From assembly GCF_016801865.2 (NCBI RefSeq), contig NC_068937.1:112755068-112819067 (forward strand): a DNA stretch of 64,000 bases. Reading direction: 5' to 3'. The notes beneath the pieces were generated by a model. It was given only the letters and a program-made list of their open reading frames with translations, was not told the origin of the DNA and did not search any database. Position 1 is the stretch's first letter. Every line of letters starts with the position of its first letter. Below, one piece after another: positions 36,301 through 51,300 of the stretch. The stretch comes from Culex pipiens pallens. Lineage: Eukaryota > Arthropoda > Insecta > Diptera > Culicidae. The translations under genes and the position numbers were made by a program.

Positions 36301-39300
36301 ATCGAGCTCTAACAGAATTTCTTGCAGGGAATCGCCCTCATGGCAGGACTGTGCTTCTCCGGTGCCATCAACCTGGACCAGCTCGGCGTTCAAGCGATCC
36401 AGGGCATCCTGTTCATCTTCGTATCGGAGAACACCTTCTCGCCGATGTACTCTGTGCTGTCCGTGTTCCCAGAAACTTTCCCGCTGTTTATGCGCGAAAC
36501 CAAATCCGGCCTGTACCACACCTCCCAGTACTACGTGGCCAACATGCTCGCCATGCTGCCCGGGCTGATCGCCGAACCGTTGATCTTCGTCATCGTCGCG
36601 TACTGGCTGGCCCAGCTTCGTCCAACGTTCACCGCCTTCCTCGTGACGGTCATCGCGTCAACACTGGTCATGAACGTATCCACGGCGTGCGGTTGTTTCT
36701 TCTCCGCCGCGTTCAACTCCCTCCCGCTGGCGATGGCCTACCTGGTCCCGTTCGATTACATCCTGATGATCACCTCCGGTGTGTTCATCCAGATTGGTTC
36801 GATGCCGGTATCGATCAGCTGGATGCCGTACATCTCGTGGATGCTGTACGCCAACGAGGCGATGTCGATCGCACAGTGGGAGGGCGTTACCAACATCAGT
36901 GAGTTAGAACGATCAAATTTCGGAACAATAATTTAAAGTAATCTTCTCACTTTCAGCCTGCTCAACGGAAGACCCAAACCTGCCGTGCATGCGCACCGGC
37001 ACGGAAGTGCTCACCCATTACAGCTTCAACGAGTCGCACTTGGCGCGCAACATCTGGGCCATGGTCGCTATCTACTTTGTGTTCCACGTGCTAGGATGTT
37101 TCTTTTTGTGGCGCAAAACCCGACACTGAGGATTAGCTTTTTGTGTTATTTAAGCAGATTTTTTTTAAGTAGATTTAGAAAATAAATATATCCTCAACTT
37201 TATCTTTTTGAAAATTTGAAAAATCTTTTTTTCGGAATCAAACAATTTGTTTAACATGAAGTCCACTAAAGTCTCAATTTGACGTGATTGTGCTACTCGC
37301 TTTTTGGCACTCCGAGAAAAATGCGTTTGAGCGTTTGACCTTGAATAAACAACAAGAAACACGTTTTGTTTGGCTGACCGTTCTGTGCATTGGCACGAAG
37401 ATTTGTTGAATTTGGTTGTCGGAGTTAAAATTAAAAGTGTTTACAGTAGTCGGGCACGCACGTGTGTCAAACGCGTTCTGACAAAAAAAAACCCTTTGGC
37501 CAGTTGTCACACTTGCAGCAATTTTCAGGGTGTGTCAAGATAGCACGATCAATCAAATCAAATGTTCATCATTCCGGTACAAGAATAGAACTCACAACCT
37601 CGGGGTTGGAAACCCAGCACGTCGCTAGTCGAAACCCATCCCCTCCCCAGATTCTCTTTTTCCTTACGGCGACGGTAGCTCGGCTTCATAAGAAGAGTTA
37701 CCTCTCAGGATTGAAATCGAATTTTGGGATATGCAAAACATTGGCGTTCATAACTCAATTTGGCTCAACATTCATACGCGACAAGATAGCACGATCTCGA
37801 CGAACTGTAAAAAAATAGTAAACAAAAAGGACAAACATTGACCGAGCCACGTAGCCCAGTGGTAACGCTTCCGCCTCGTAAGCGGTAGATCGGGGTTCAA
37901 ATCCCGGCTCGGACCAACACAACTGGTTATCTTTTCCCTTCTGGAATCGATTGCTTAGTAAAGGGAAGGTAGTGTATTGTCACAAACTGGACCTTATCAC
38001 GACACCTTAGGGAGGCGACCTATGGAATGTTATCATTAACCCTAACATGTGAACATTAAGTTGAGAATGAAACTGCCACTGAATCCGCTTTGTAAATGCC
38101 GGCCCCAATACTCTTCAAGGGTGTTCCCCTCAGGAACTGGGAAAGATTTACTTTATTATACGCACCGATCGAGCGAGATGGCGACCAGCGTGAAGACGGA
38201 CGACGCCACCGACATGTTGGCCATAAAGTTGTTGATGGTGCAGTAGACGGCCCCGAACGGCCAGTCCGAGTTGAGCATGAAGATAAAGTTGAACGAACAG
38301 TTGAGCGACGACATCAGCAGGTCGGCCACGCTCAGATTCAGCAGGAAGTAGTTCGTGACGGTGCGCATCCGGCGGTGAGCTGCAACGGAAGAAGATGAAA
38401 AGTTTGAGCGGAAATGATATCAAACCCAAGTTTTATCCACTTTGTTTAGTAGCTGGAAACGTGTGAATGATGATGATAAGGTTGGTTGTGGTATTGAAAA
38501 CGTCGAAGTTGTGAGGAAAACTTGGAAAAGTAAATGATGATGGATATGAGTTACTCCAGGTTAATTTAAACTTTGCGTAGGTGTCTTATTATTCTGCGTT
38601 GGTTCGCCAGTTTAATTTGATAAAAGAGAAGTGAAAAAAATAAGTCATAACTTTCTCAAAGATGACAAATTAAATTCTGCTAAAATTTCAACATCTTCCA
38701 ACCTCTCAACAAAACCCACACAAGAAAATCCACCTTTTTAACTAGATGTTACTCTAAACGAACCTACAAAACGCCCACGGCTCAAACCCCTAATGCGGAA
38801 AAAAATCTCATCGCTTGCGTGTTCAAATTCCGGCACGGTCTTTTATCTTCAATACATTTTTAGTGGATGGTGAAATAAAGCTTTTTTGTATCAAGCAATT
38901 TACGGTCCTTAATTAAATCTCTGAAAGGGCTGAAGTTATTTCTGAAACTTTTCCTCGATATGGGTTTCCCCGGAAACTATATCCGACGTTCCGGAGATGA
39001 AATTCGACGTGACAACTTACCAAGTGGTGGAATGTTTCATTTCAGCTGCGTACAGCATATGTCTGCACGAGAGTGTTATATTTCTGGTTTTCAAGAACTC
39101 GTCAGTAGATAATAAACGACGGACACCATTATTTCGGTAGTCTATATATAAAGGGCTTCCGGTGAAAATATCGAATTGCTGCTGGTTTCCTTTTCTCACT
39201 GACTGATTTTATGATAAAGTTTTCTTTGACGTCAATTTTGACTTCCCACACAGTGACGCAGTTGAATTTTTGATTTAAAGGGTGGCGGTTTATCAAGCCC

Positions 39301-42300
39301 AGTCTCATCACCAGATCCAATGTCACCCCTGCTGACGGTAATTTCAAAATGACTTTTTTTGGGCATCAAACTTTGCATGAACTGTTAAAATTAATTTGCA
39401 CAAAAATGTAAAAGTATGCATTTTTTGATAAAAAAAAAGTGTGCATTATTACATTTTTATCAAAAAACTGTTAGAGTTCTAATCAGCAGGATACCGAAAA
39501 CCAATTTTCTCAAGCAGCAGTTGAAACGGAGTTCATTTTGCGACTGTTTTCTTTACGTTTTATCAATACCCTAGTGTAGGCGGAAACGGCTCGTCGGTAA
39601 ACAATTTTAATGAAAAAAACTTATTTATTATCAATTTTGAACTCCTACTTCACTTTATTCCGTGCTTCTGGGTTCGGCCTGCACAGTTGAAGTCCTCAAA
39701 GAGCGAAACAAACTGTGGAATCGACAGTATCTCTGATTGAGCAGGGAGAAGCAAATTGATGGATTTGGTGAAATCAAAGAATTTTGATGCGTATAAACTG
39801 ATGATCAAGAAACGTATGATTGCCAAAATACAAAGAAAATTCAAGCATAAAAAAGCATTCAGAAATATTAAAAATGATATTTGTTCTTGTGAAAATTCTG
39901 AATTGTTTGAAAAATAAATTCAAAGATTTTTTGCGTCCATCACGGGATTCGAGCCAGCGAACTCTGGCGAATTGGTCCAGTCATGTGGACTGTTAAAATT
40001 ACAAAACTCAGTTGAAACATCTTGATTTTTTTTCAAGTTAATTGATGATTAATTGCATTTGTTCGTATTTATTATATTGATTTACAGTCCAGCCTCAATC
40101 ATTACATTACCAAATGTATTTTTCTATATCATCATTTTGAGATTCAACATTTCCAAATCACTTTAGATCACTTTTGGGGTCATATTTGAGCTCTACCTTA
40201 AATGCCAATCGTTAGAAAATTGACCCAATCTCACCCCTTAGAGGGTTTTACTGACAATTTACATCAAATCACTTTTCAATGTTATTGTTGCAAAAGTGTC
40301 GTTTACGATGTAAATTCATTTTTACTTTTTTTGTTTTACTATTTTGATAAAAAGTTGTTTCAAAAGCGAACTGCGCAATGTACCCAAGAATATAACGGGC
40401 ATCATTTTCGCGCCTGCCTGCAGATTCCATTATTCAGCTTTTGTAGACTGAATAATAGACTAGAAAAACATCAACTTCCAAGAATCCATTTCCGGAAAGT
40501 GTTCCTTGGCAGAGTCCCGAATATATGACACAACGAAACCAGTTCAAGCACGCCCATATCTAAGTTACGCATGAGCCAATGCCACCAATAAAGGACGTGT
40601 CTAAAACAATACCTTTTCAGCTGTCATCACTTGACAGCTTTCGTGACAAATATAAGGTTTGGGAAGCCCTATGGTTACCCCAATTCACCAACAAATATTA
40701 ATTCGTCGTTTTTTTCCTGTTTGAACATAAAACTTTCTTAGCGTAGATTATACTTTTTCAAAGTTTAAGGTTTAAATTTAAGGCCATAAATCTAATCTTG
40801 TCTTAGGATAGAAGTGTTATTAGAACCCAGAATAAAAATGCCATAATTTATCCAGAAGATCCTTCATTATTTACACCAAAGAATAAAAATAACCAATACT
40901 TTTTTTCTCCCGAAACCTTTTTCATCAATAATTCCAAAAAATCCAATTATAATCAATACTTTTGAAGACCCAATGGGTTTGCTAATTTTTCACATAAAAT
41001 TGTGTTTTATGAGAGTAATTGAAAATAACTCATTGTGTACCAATAAAACAACAAAACAAACAGGCAAAAACGCGACGCGAGCATTACCCTTTAGACTATC
41101 TTTTTTTTTTTGCTTTTATTCAAAAAAGAAAGGTCAACAAAAGATTTCGATGCAGCGCCATAAATGAAAATCCGAAAGCAATTGAACTTCCGGGAAGTTT
41201 CTCTCCGCTGGAAATTGACGACAAAAAGCATTTCCATTTTCCAATCTGCATTGCCGTGTCGTGATAATTAAAAATAACTCATGAAAATGGCTGACAAGTT
41301 CAACTAAGCAATTTCAGTTTATTTTATTTGAGTTCTAAATATTTCCTGTTTGGCGTCATCTTTAAAGTACGTACGCTCTTAGGGGGGGGCGAGGAAGGTG
41401 TGACAAGATGTGACGAAGGGGGAAGGGGAGATTGTGACGTCACGCTGGGTTTTTTTTATGATTACATAATATTAATTTGAAATGTACACAATTAAACTAA
41501 ATCCTTTTTTCTAAAATTTTTTGCTTACTATTATTTAGAAGGACCGTCATCAGGGGTGACATTGCGTCTGGGGGGGGGGGCATTGGGTCATACAAATTTC
41601 TGCATTTTTGTATGACCCAAACTCACCCCCAGACCCAATGTTACCCCTGATGACGGTATAACATTATAATTTACAGCTGGAACTTCAAAAATCAAATCAA
41701 AAAATCAGCTGGAAATTCAATATTTTGCAAATTCTTGCTTGATAAAAATAAATGCTTTGAAAGCAGGGTGTTCATAACAAAACTACTATGAATGGTTTCA
41801 ACTTATTAGATACAAAGCTGTGAAAAACAGTTTTCAAGATTTTTTAATACTTGAATGTTATACCAGGTCTTCTAATTTTTAAAAGATACAAAACTGTTAT
41901 TTATATCGGAATGTTTAGGTATTAAAAAATTGAATACTAAGAATAATTTATTTTTTTTATATTAAAATTGCTAAAAATACCAAAATTATGAGAGTTTCAA
42001 AATATAAACAATCCCATCGAAAACAAGGGGGGGGGTCTGGCAAAATGTGCCGTACTTGTTGAGGGGAGGGTTCAACCTTGTGTGACAAAGTGTGACATAG
42101 GGGAGAGGGGGGTTAGTTTTGGCCGATTTTTGCGTGACATACTTTATGGATGACGCCTTTATATTTATTCCCGTTTAAAAAACTAAACTTTTGTGACAAG
42201 TCACATTCTGCAAAAAATAATTATTATTTTAGGATTGAACATTAAATATAAGTTTTAATTAACAAAAATTAAATTCAACTGTGATTTTTGATGATCCACC

Positions 42301-45300
42301 AAGAAATGAAGCCTTTCTTGAAAACATCCCTCTGTCATCATGATTTCGATGAAAAGAATTAATCGAATCATACCTTTCATATGAATTCAAGGAAGACTAT
42401 TTGAAATGACTCGTTTTCTCCGAAAATATGTTGCAATTAATTCATGATAAATTTTTCTGCGAAGTAGATTTTTTGGTTTTGATTATGATGCGGAATGCAG
42501 CACACAAATTTAAACTTTATGGATTATATTTCCAATAAATGGCAATTTAAATTTGACGTTATAAAAACAGGTGTTTTTTTAATATAATTACTCTGTTTAA
42601 ATATTATTACTCTGTAATAGCAGACAATCAACCCGATTTTAGTATGTTTTATTGAACGTTTCAAAATGATATATACCTCTTTGCTTTGTTTTACAAAGCG
42701 TTTGTCATACAAACCATTTCAAAAAATAAATAAGCTGAGAAACTTTTAAAAGCCAAGTCAGTCCATTCCTTTGAATCCACTTGTGGCAAAGTCGCAGTAA
42801 CAAACGATGTCATTAGCCAGTTTTATCTTACTAAGTTACTGTTTCAGGCACATTGGAAGTAGAAGAGCAAAAACATACAAATCGTACTGCATAAATTGCA
42901 TCCATGCCATCCACGCCAGACCTTTAAGTGAGAAACCCACACACTAACGCCCGCTAGCATCATTGCCAGTGTGCGGTTCAATGGATTTTTTCTTCTTTGC
43001 TGCCAACCATAGGGTAAATGTTAAAATAATGTTCATAATTGTAAAATTCAAATTGAAACAAAAAAAAACAAAAAAATATGTTGCAATCGATCACCATTTT
43101 CTACCCCCAACACGGTGAATGCTTGAGAGTATTAGTGAGTTTTGTCTTTCTGGATCAGAAGTATTAAAGGTATTATAGACTTTGTGCAATATTTTGCGAT
43201 ATAGTGGTATGGCATTTTTGCCCGTTACCGACAATTACCGACATTATTGAGTGCTGTTTGCTAGTATTGTGAAAACAAAACAAGTTCAAACGAGGCTTGC
43301 ACCAGCAACCTGCGCCGTGGAGTGCTCGATGTTTCTCGAGGATGCTCCAGCATATATTTGTATTGGTGAGAAGTGCAGATTGCTGACATGTTTACACTAG
43401 GGCAAAAATGAGCTATGAGCTGGCTGCAAAAACTGTCATAAAATGTAACATTTTCTGCAGCAAATCCACTGTTGCAGTTTTTGATCTCTATTGATCTCTA
43501 TTTTTCCTTTGGATGTACAAGTCTCAAAGGAAACTAATCTTTTAGTTAGAACATGATTTTTTTAGATCAATTTCACACACTGAATTCAATCGCATACAGC
43601 ATTTTTTTTAAATATTTTTGGAGGTTGCTTAGAACCCCCAAAGGAACTGAAGAAAACCTATGCTATAAAATTCATGTTGGTATTCCACCCTACTGTATGA
43701 CATTCACTTACCGAGCACAATCCACAGGACGATGCAGTTGCCGGTGATGGCCACGAGCAGCATCGCTCCGAACACCACGCCCCAGGCCATCTTTTGCTGC
43801 CAGGGAAGTTCGTACGGGCTCTTGGTCGTCGGGAACAAACACTCGGTGATGAATTCCCTGCAAAAAAAGATGATGTGAGAATGGCATTAAAATGGCGCGT
43901 CTGACTGGTTACGGTGTTCGCGAATGGTTCTGGGTTCGATTCCAATCTGCTTCAAACGAGAAAGTTAAGAACACCGAAATTTGACGTTCCGAGAAAAAAG
44001 CGTTTTAATGCTTTACCTTGAATAAACAAAAACGATAGCACGCATTGTAAACAATAACAAACTCGTTTTGTTTGGTTGACCATTCTGTGGATCATCCTGA
44101 AGTTTGGTTGAATCTGGTTGCTGGTTTCCCAAGTTGTAACTGAAAATGTTTACGGTAGTCTAGCTCGTTCCTGTGTCAAACGCGTTTTAACCAGAAATCC
44201 CTTTGGGCAATTGTCACACTTACATGAATTTTCAGGCTGTGTCAAGATAGCACAACAAGATTGAAACTTATTTCATAGGAAAAGTGGCAAAAATTGCACT
44301 CTTAAAAATATAAAGAATTCGAAGAAATCATCAACATGCCAATTTACGGATTCTGCTAGAATTGTATATCAGAAGTGTACGCCGTGACAATCCGCAAACG
44401 ATTTTTGCCAGAGGTAAATATTCATGAGTAAAACATGTGTGCACCAGCAGCATCCCCATCATTGTCGAGTGCTCTTAATGCTGTCTGCCAAAATCTCGAG
44501 GGATTTCCCGGAAGGATTTCTCTGAAGGATTTTGGGACAGGCAAAAAATTATGCGTGAAAAGCAATTTGTCATAACATGATTACAACTTTTCTTGGTCTC
44601 TTCTTTTACAGGCTGAGAATTTATGCCGGAATTTTTCTCGGGACACGCACACTGACTATACAGAGTAATTCATTGCCGAATCCTCTTGAGGTGCCTCGAG
44701 CACGGGGCTAAATTCAATTACATTGGCTAAGGGTGAAACGAATTTAAATTACGTTACATTCTATATCCAGCAACATATGGGTTTGGGGCAGGGTTTCATA
44801 TGTTTTTCCTATGTCGATGCTATAGAACACAACTTTCTACTTTGGGATTGGTCATCTATGCACGGAACATCCACCCCTACATGACGATGTTTGAGAGAAC
44901 TACGGTAAAAGCAAGTATTTCACATGCAAAGCTGGGCTGTAACTTTTTGGTTATCCCAAAAATACACAGAAATAAATAATTCTAAATGTTACATCATTGA
45001 TGGCGTAACACTTAAATAAAATTAATTGCAATTTGATGTAAATTTGCAACAAATCATACGTAAAAACATGATTTTACGAGTGATATAGAATCTTATGTTT
45101 ACATCAGCCGAGTTTACATGTGATTAATGATTTCCGTGTCAAGTAAATTTACACTTTTTTTCGTGTGGTGACATAGTTTAGCTTGAAACTATGCGTGAAA
45201 AGTTATGCTTAGTTTAAAAGCTATCCTAAAATTAACTTTTATTTGTTAATTCACGAGTTTGAAAGCTTTTAAAGCTTAAGTAAAGTTTTTAAGATTTTCA

Positions 45301-48300
45301 CACATGTTTTTTTTTTAAGCAAAGGCCCTTAGGCGTTGGAAGTTACAAAATGGTGAAGATTGGTTACCACGTTTTACCTATAGTCCATTTAGTAATCCTT
45401 GAAAGTCATGGTCAATAATGGAGCACCCATAATGTACAGACACCAGTGCTAAAAACACACAAAAATATTTCCGAATGTTACATAATGTATGATGTAACAC
45501 TTTTGCACATCATTACACATTTAAATTTAAATGCAATTTGATGTAACACGTGATTCATCTTTTCCGTGTTGTGTAAAATCACACTTTTTTCTGTGTATGC
45601 TATCCCCCATAACATAAAAGTTTTTGAAGGATACCATAAAACCCATTTCAGGTTTTATTAGCGTTTATGGAACTTCGAAAAAAACCAAATGACTCTAAAA
45701 TGCTAAGATTGTCATGTCTCATTGGACACTGCTAATAAAAAAACACATGCTATTTCCTATTTCCTCCTATTTTTAAAACAAACAACCTACTTAAACAACC
45801 AATGTTTAAGAAGAGGGACATTTAGAAAATGTAATCTGTCGAAGGGATCATCCATAAACCACCTGGACAATTTAGGAGAAAGGGGGGGGGGAGGTATGGC
45901 GATTGTCCACGCTCCATACAAAAAGGTTTTTTTTGTATGGACAATTGACCACGAGGGGGGGGGGGGGTGTCGAGATTTCCAAAAAAGTGTCCACGTGGTT
46001 TATGGAAAAAAAAGAAGAAAAAACTTAAGGGGTCACATATATGTAAATCGACAAAAAGGAGGTAGGTGTGAACACACATTTAAATTCATTTAAAATCTGT
46101 TTTCAGGAAATTAAAATATGCATTTGATTTTATCATTGCCGAGATAAAGCTATTTTAAGTTAGCAGTTTCCAAAAACGGGTGCCACGATATGTTAACACT
46201 GCCTAGACCAAATCGGCTCAAAATTTGGGTTAAGACTCGTTAAACCAGACCTGTGTGCATGACGATGGCCGATTTTCAAAAAAACTTATTTTTAAAAAAA
46301 GTTCAAGATGGTATGTCAGAGACATAACCGAAAGACATAGGACCAAACAATTTGAATGTGTTGTTGGATTGCTAGTGAAATCTGGAATAAGATTATTTTA
46401 TTTTGTTTCATAGATTTGTCGGCAAAATTGTCATAAATGTTCTCCCAAGGTGAACCTTCCATGAGGGCACCGGCAACTCCAGGTTGTGGCCACTACGGTC
46501 GAAATGGCCATTATTATGTTCAGTATCAAAAACCATGAATTTTGATACCCATATTGCCACAACTCGTATGGTTCTGTAAATGTCCCCCAGGCCCCGGGGG
46601 AACCTTCTTTGAGGGCACCGGCCACTCCAGGTTGTGGCCACTACTGTCGAAATGGCCATTATTATGTTCAGTATCAAAAACCATGAATTTTGATACCCAT
46701 ATTGCCACAACTAGTATGGTTCTGTAAATGTCCCCTCAGGCCCCGGGGGAACCTTCTTTGAGGGTACCGGCCACTCCAGGTTGTGGCCAATACTGTCGAA
46801 ATGGCCATTATTATGTTCAGTATCAAAAACCATGAATTTTGATACCCATATTGCCACAACTAGTATGGTTCTGTAAAAGTTCCCCCGGGCCCCGGGGGAA
46901 CCTTCTTTGAGGGCACCGGCCACTCCAGGTTGTGGCCACTACTGTCGAAATGGCCATTATTATGTTCAGTATCAAAAACCATGAATTTTGATACCCATAT
47001 TGCCACAACTAGTATGGTTCTGTAAATGTCCCCCCAGGCCCCGAGGGAACCTACTTCGAGGCCACTCCAGGTTTTTTCCACCACCAATTCGACATTTTTC
47101 ATGAGAACCGCCGCATCATAGCGACTTCCACGCCGTCCGCTTCGCTCGAATTTCCTCCTTCTGCTGCCGGTGGTTCTTCCTTCTGGTTGCTGGTCCTCTT
47201 CTTCTATTGGCCGCTGCTGCTGCTGCTCCGTGCCGGCCCGACGTGCACAGTTCGAGTGCTCGTTCCAAAGTGACTTGCTTTTGCGAAATTTTCTGCTTAA
47301 ATAGCGGCAGAGCCGGAGAACGGCACAAAAGGGGCGCGGTCTCGAATGCATACGCTCGCTCTGATTGGTCATCTGTCCGATTTGTACTGAAAAATTACTC
47401 ATTTTGATTGCATGTTTTAAGTGCTTTAACTATGTTTAGTCAAACTATCTATGTAGTTAAACAATAGCTGAAGTCTTCCTCTTTCGATTGGTGGTCCAAC
47501 CGTCTGTATTGATTCACAGGGAAAAAAGATATAAGCGTTCAAAATGTCCCCTTTTTTAACGCTTAAAAGTGACGCTTTGGATCGAATTTCTGAACTGGCC
47601 CCCCAATATAGTAAATAGAGACATAGTCCTGTGTCAAAAGATAGAAATTTTTTTGGTTTTTATTTTTCAATATAAAAAATCGTCATTTTTTGATTTTTGT
47701 ATTTTTTTTAAGCAAATTTCAAAATCGGGCTTCGTCATGCACACGTGATATGTCTTGAGAGTCTTCAACCCGAATTTTAGCCAATTTGGTCCATCCCATA
47801 TTGAGATATCGTGGCACCCGTAAATCAACTCGGTGTTTCAAGAAAAACGCCCAGAAAGTTTGACAGTCCGCTATGCGCACGGCAAAATCGTCTCTAACTC
47901 AGTTTAATCATGTAATATCTTTATGAAACTTTCAGGAGTGATTGAAAATCATCTTTTTAGTGGATTCAATAAATTTGCTGTAATATGAAAATTTGTGATT
48001 TTCTACATGTATGTAACCCCTTAAGAAACATCTCCCAACTACAATAAAGTAAGCTTCTTTCTCCAACACCATGCATCAAAACCAAAAATCAATACCAAAT
48101 CATCCGCATCCACCTCTTGCAAGCATTAAATAATCGGATCACATGGTCCAACGAATGTCATATAAATTCCCGAGCATAGCCACACTCCTGCCGTGCTGCA
48201 CCATTGACCTCCACTGTCCCGACACCGTGCCCAAAGAAGTGTGAAAAGGTCCACTCCGAATCGACGATATAACACCCGTTCCCTGTGACACCCTGCTGGG

Positions 48301-51300
48301 GCCAGGAATGCCACCATCAGTGACTACTGGACCTGATGGATGCTTTCCGTATCCGGATCCGGATCACGGATTGAAAGGTCGCACCGATTTGGAGAGTGTG
48401 GAAATGTTTAGGATAAATGAGACGAGTGCATTCATTACCAGCGATACAAAAAAAAATTTACAGAATCAAAACATGAATTGAAATTCCATTTGCAGACACT
48501 AAAAGCGACCGTTTTACCCCCTCTTCCCCAAAACATTTCACTAGCGTCCCACTTGTCCTTAACTGTAGTGAAAAAGTGGCCAATACAGTGGAAGCATTCC
48601 ATTTCCAGCTTTGGTGATAGGGATTTGGGGCACCAAAATGTGCTTTCAACAGCACCGAAATGATGTTGTAATCTGACATAAAAATCAGAACGTTGCGACA
48701 CTAGGGCGAGTTTCGAGGGTTTCGACACAAAAAGGAATTGTGTTATCTTTGCGGCAATATTTTTACGAGGTTGCAAAGATGTTAATTTTGAATGGTTTTG
48801 TCATAATAATTTGTAGGAAAATGATCAAGTTATTATTTTATATGTGGATGAACATATACAAAGTACACTCAACCCCCGATGGTTTGACACCAACTGTTTT
48901 CAAACGAACGGGATCACTTTCTAGTTTGACACCCCTTTTACACGCACTACCAAACGTTTGTTTTGATAGTGTGCGTGAGCGCCGTATAAAAAGTGACAGT
49001 TCGTCACTTTTTAGTTTAACTTTGACCAACCAACGGGGTACGAACTAAAAAAGTGTCAAACGAAAAAGTGACCAACCACCGGGGGTTGAGTGTAGTCTTT
49101 CATGTCAGAAAACATGTGTACCACTTTTCCGTTGTAATCCCACTTTTACTTCATTGAAGTAAAATTACATCATAAAAGAGGTAATATTAAGCCTACCTCG
49201 AAGCCTACCAATTTTACACCTTAGAAATGAACAATTTTTAAAGGTATATGGGTAATTCTCTACCAACTCACACGAAATCGGGAAAAGTTGCCCCGACCCC
49301 TCTTCGATTTGCGTGAAACTTTGTCCTAAGGGGTAACTTTTGTCCCTGATCACGAATCCGAGGTCCGTTTTTTTGATATCTCGTGACGGAGGGGCGGTAC
49401 GACCCCTTCCATTTTTGAACATGCGAAAAAAGAGGTGTTTTTCAATAATTTGCAGCCTGAAACGGTGATGAGATAGAAATTTGGTGTCAAAGGGACTTTT
49501 ATGTAAAATTAGACGCCCGATTTGATGGCGTACTCAGAATTCCGAAAAAACGTATTTTTCATCGAAAAAAACACTAAAAAAGTTTAAAAAATTCTCCCAT
49601 TTTCCGTTACTCGACTGTAAAAAATTTTGGAACATGTCATTTTTTGGGAAATTTAATGTACTTTTCGAATCTACATTGTCCCAGAAGGGTCATTTTTTCA
49701 TTTAGAACAAAATTTTTCATTTTAAAATTTCGTGTTTTTTCTAACTTTGCAGGGTTATTTTTTAGAGTGTAACAATGTTCTACAAAGTTGTAGAGCAGAC
49801 AATTACAAAAATTTTGATATATAGACATAAGGGGTTTGCTTATAAACATCACGAGTTATCGCGATTTTACGAAAAAATGCATATATGCAAAAGTTCCATA
49901 TGAAAGATGAACAAAAAAAATTAAATGCTTCGATTTGGCTGAAAATGGGAGTTTTTCTATTTACTCAGAAATATGTCAGAAATACGTTTCGTAAAATTTC
50001 CCGAGGAATCCGTTAAAAATATTTCCAGAAATAGGCTCTTCGGTACAGACGCTGTCAAAACCGCATTTCAAATTTTCATGCGACCTTTTCAAATATATGA
50101 CTAATTTGTTTTAAATCCAAACTTTGTTATCTAAAAGCCTTATCAATCACCTTCATCCTAACAAATCACTGGAAAGAAGAATTATCTTGATTGGTTGAGT
50201 TATGCCCGAGAACCATTGAGTTGAAGTTACCGTTCCAACTTTTTTGGAGCCTTGGGCGTTGGAATGTTAAAATGACACCAAGTTATGATATTTTTTATAT
50301 TTTTTTCTGACTCTCTCACTTTTGTTGATGCTGAATGGCAAGCTTCCCTGCACTGTGCCGCACACGCGGTTCACTTGTACCTCGGTTTTGCTTAGCGCCT
50401 GCTTTGTTCGGTTTATGGGCTCGTACCAAAACTACACGGAAAAAATCAATTCTCAAAATCGTGAATTAAATTCACGAATGCGAGAACCACGAAGGAATAT
50501 AGTTCATACAGTTGGAGAGGGAAATGAAAAAAGTGATAATTATTTAATTTGTTCATAAAACCCTTTTGAATCGTTGGCAGTAATTTACAAACAAATTACT
50601 GAAACCTAAAAAAACAATTGTTTACTTTAGAACAGTTTGCTAATAAATGGCAGTTGCACCCCGAAGCTCGGAGGAAGCAATAAATTTCCTCAATCGTATG
50701 CCCAACTTGTATTAATATCCGGCGCTGAACAACAAACCAACTAGTCAGCGGTCGATATTCCGGTTCGGTCGTACACTTGTTCACAACTGTTGCTGGCAAT
50801 CCCGACCACTTGGCAAAACCAGCTTTCTCTCTCTCTATGTTTAAACTGCCAACGGGGCAGCACTCATTGGTATACGACCGCCAAACACTACTGATGCAAC
50901 CGAGCTTCGAAAACTTTATAATTGAGCGCACAAACTTAGCCTGCTTGGCCTGGGTGGAAACCATACAGAGTTTCAGAATCAGAACTTTCCCTATTTGACC
51001 TGTGCTCCCCGCGCTGGAAGTGGTTTGTAGTTTTGTGCGTAATGAACCGTTTTACCCCGAAATTCTATTCGGCTGTTCAAGGTCGACATTGTTTAATGAT
51101 ATAGTTTTCGTTCCTTTTTCCAGATTTTGGTACAAAACCCATTCAGTTTCATTGATTGTTCGCTTTCTGAAAGTTTTCTCATTTGAAGCATTATCCAGAA
51201 AGGGGAGCATTGTACTGATAGTTAATATTTAAAAATTAAACTAAACTATTCCTAAAGCGGCACAAACTTTTGATACTTGACTACAAAGTAAAACGATTGT

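Larger units (their letters stand above)
46024..48025. mobile_element. 2-kb foldback element with CTTAAGGGGT ends
   Basis: CTTAAGGGGTCACATATATG at 46024 pairs with CATGTATGTAACCCCTTAAG at 48006-48025. Subterminal arms also pair imperfectly: ACGGGTGCCACGATAT near 46175 with ATATCGTGGCACCCGT near 47806, and GTGCATGACG near 46255 with CGTCATGCAC near 47732. The loop carries a ~149-bp tandem array and a G/C-rich segment. Confidence 0.7.

Noticed and set aside
46408..47008. Series of ~60-100-codon minus frames with the same peptide (FMVFDTEHNNGHFD)
   Set aside because: They are produced by the ~149-bp tandem units, and the frame changes from unit to unit.
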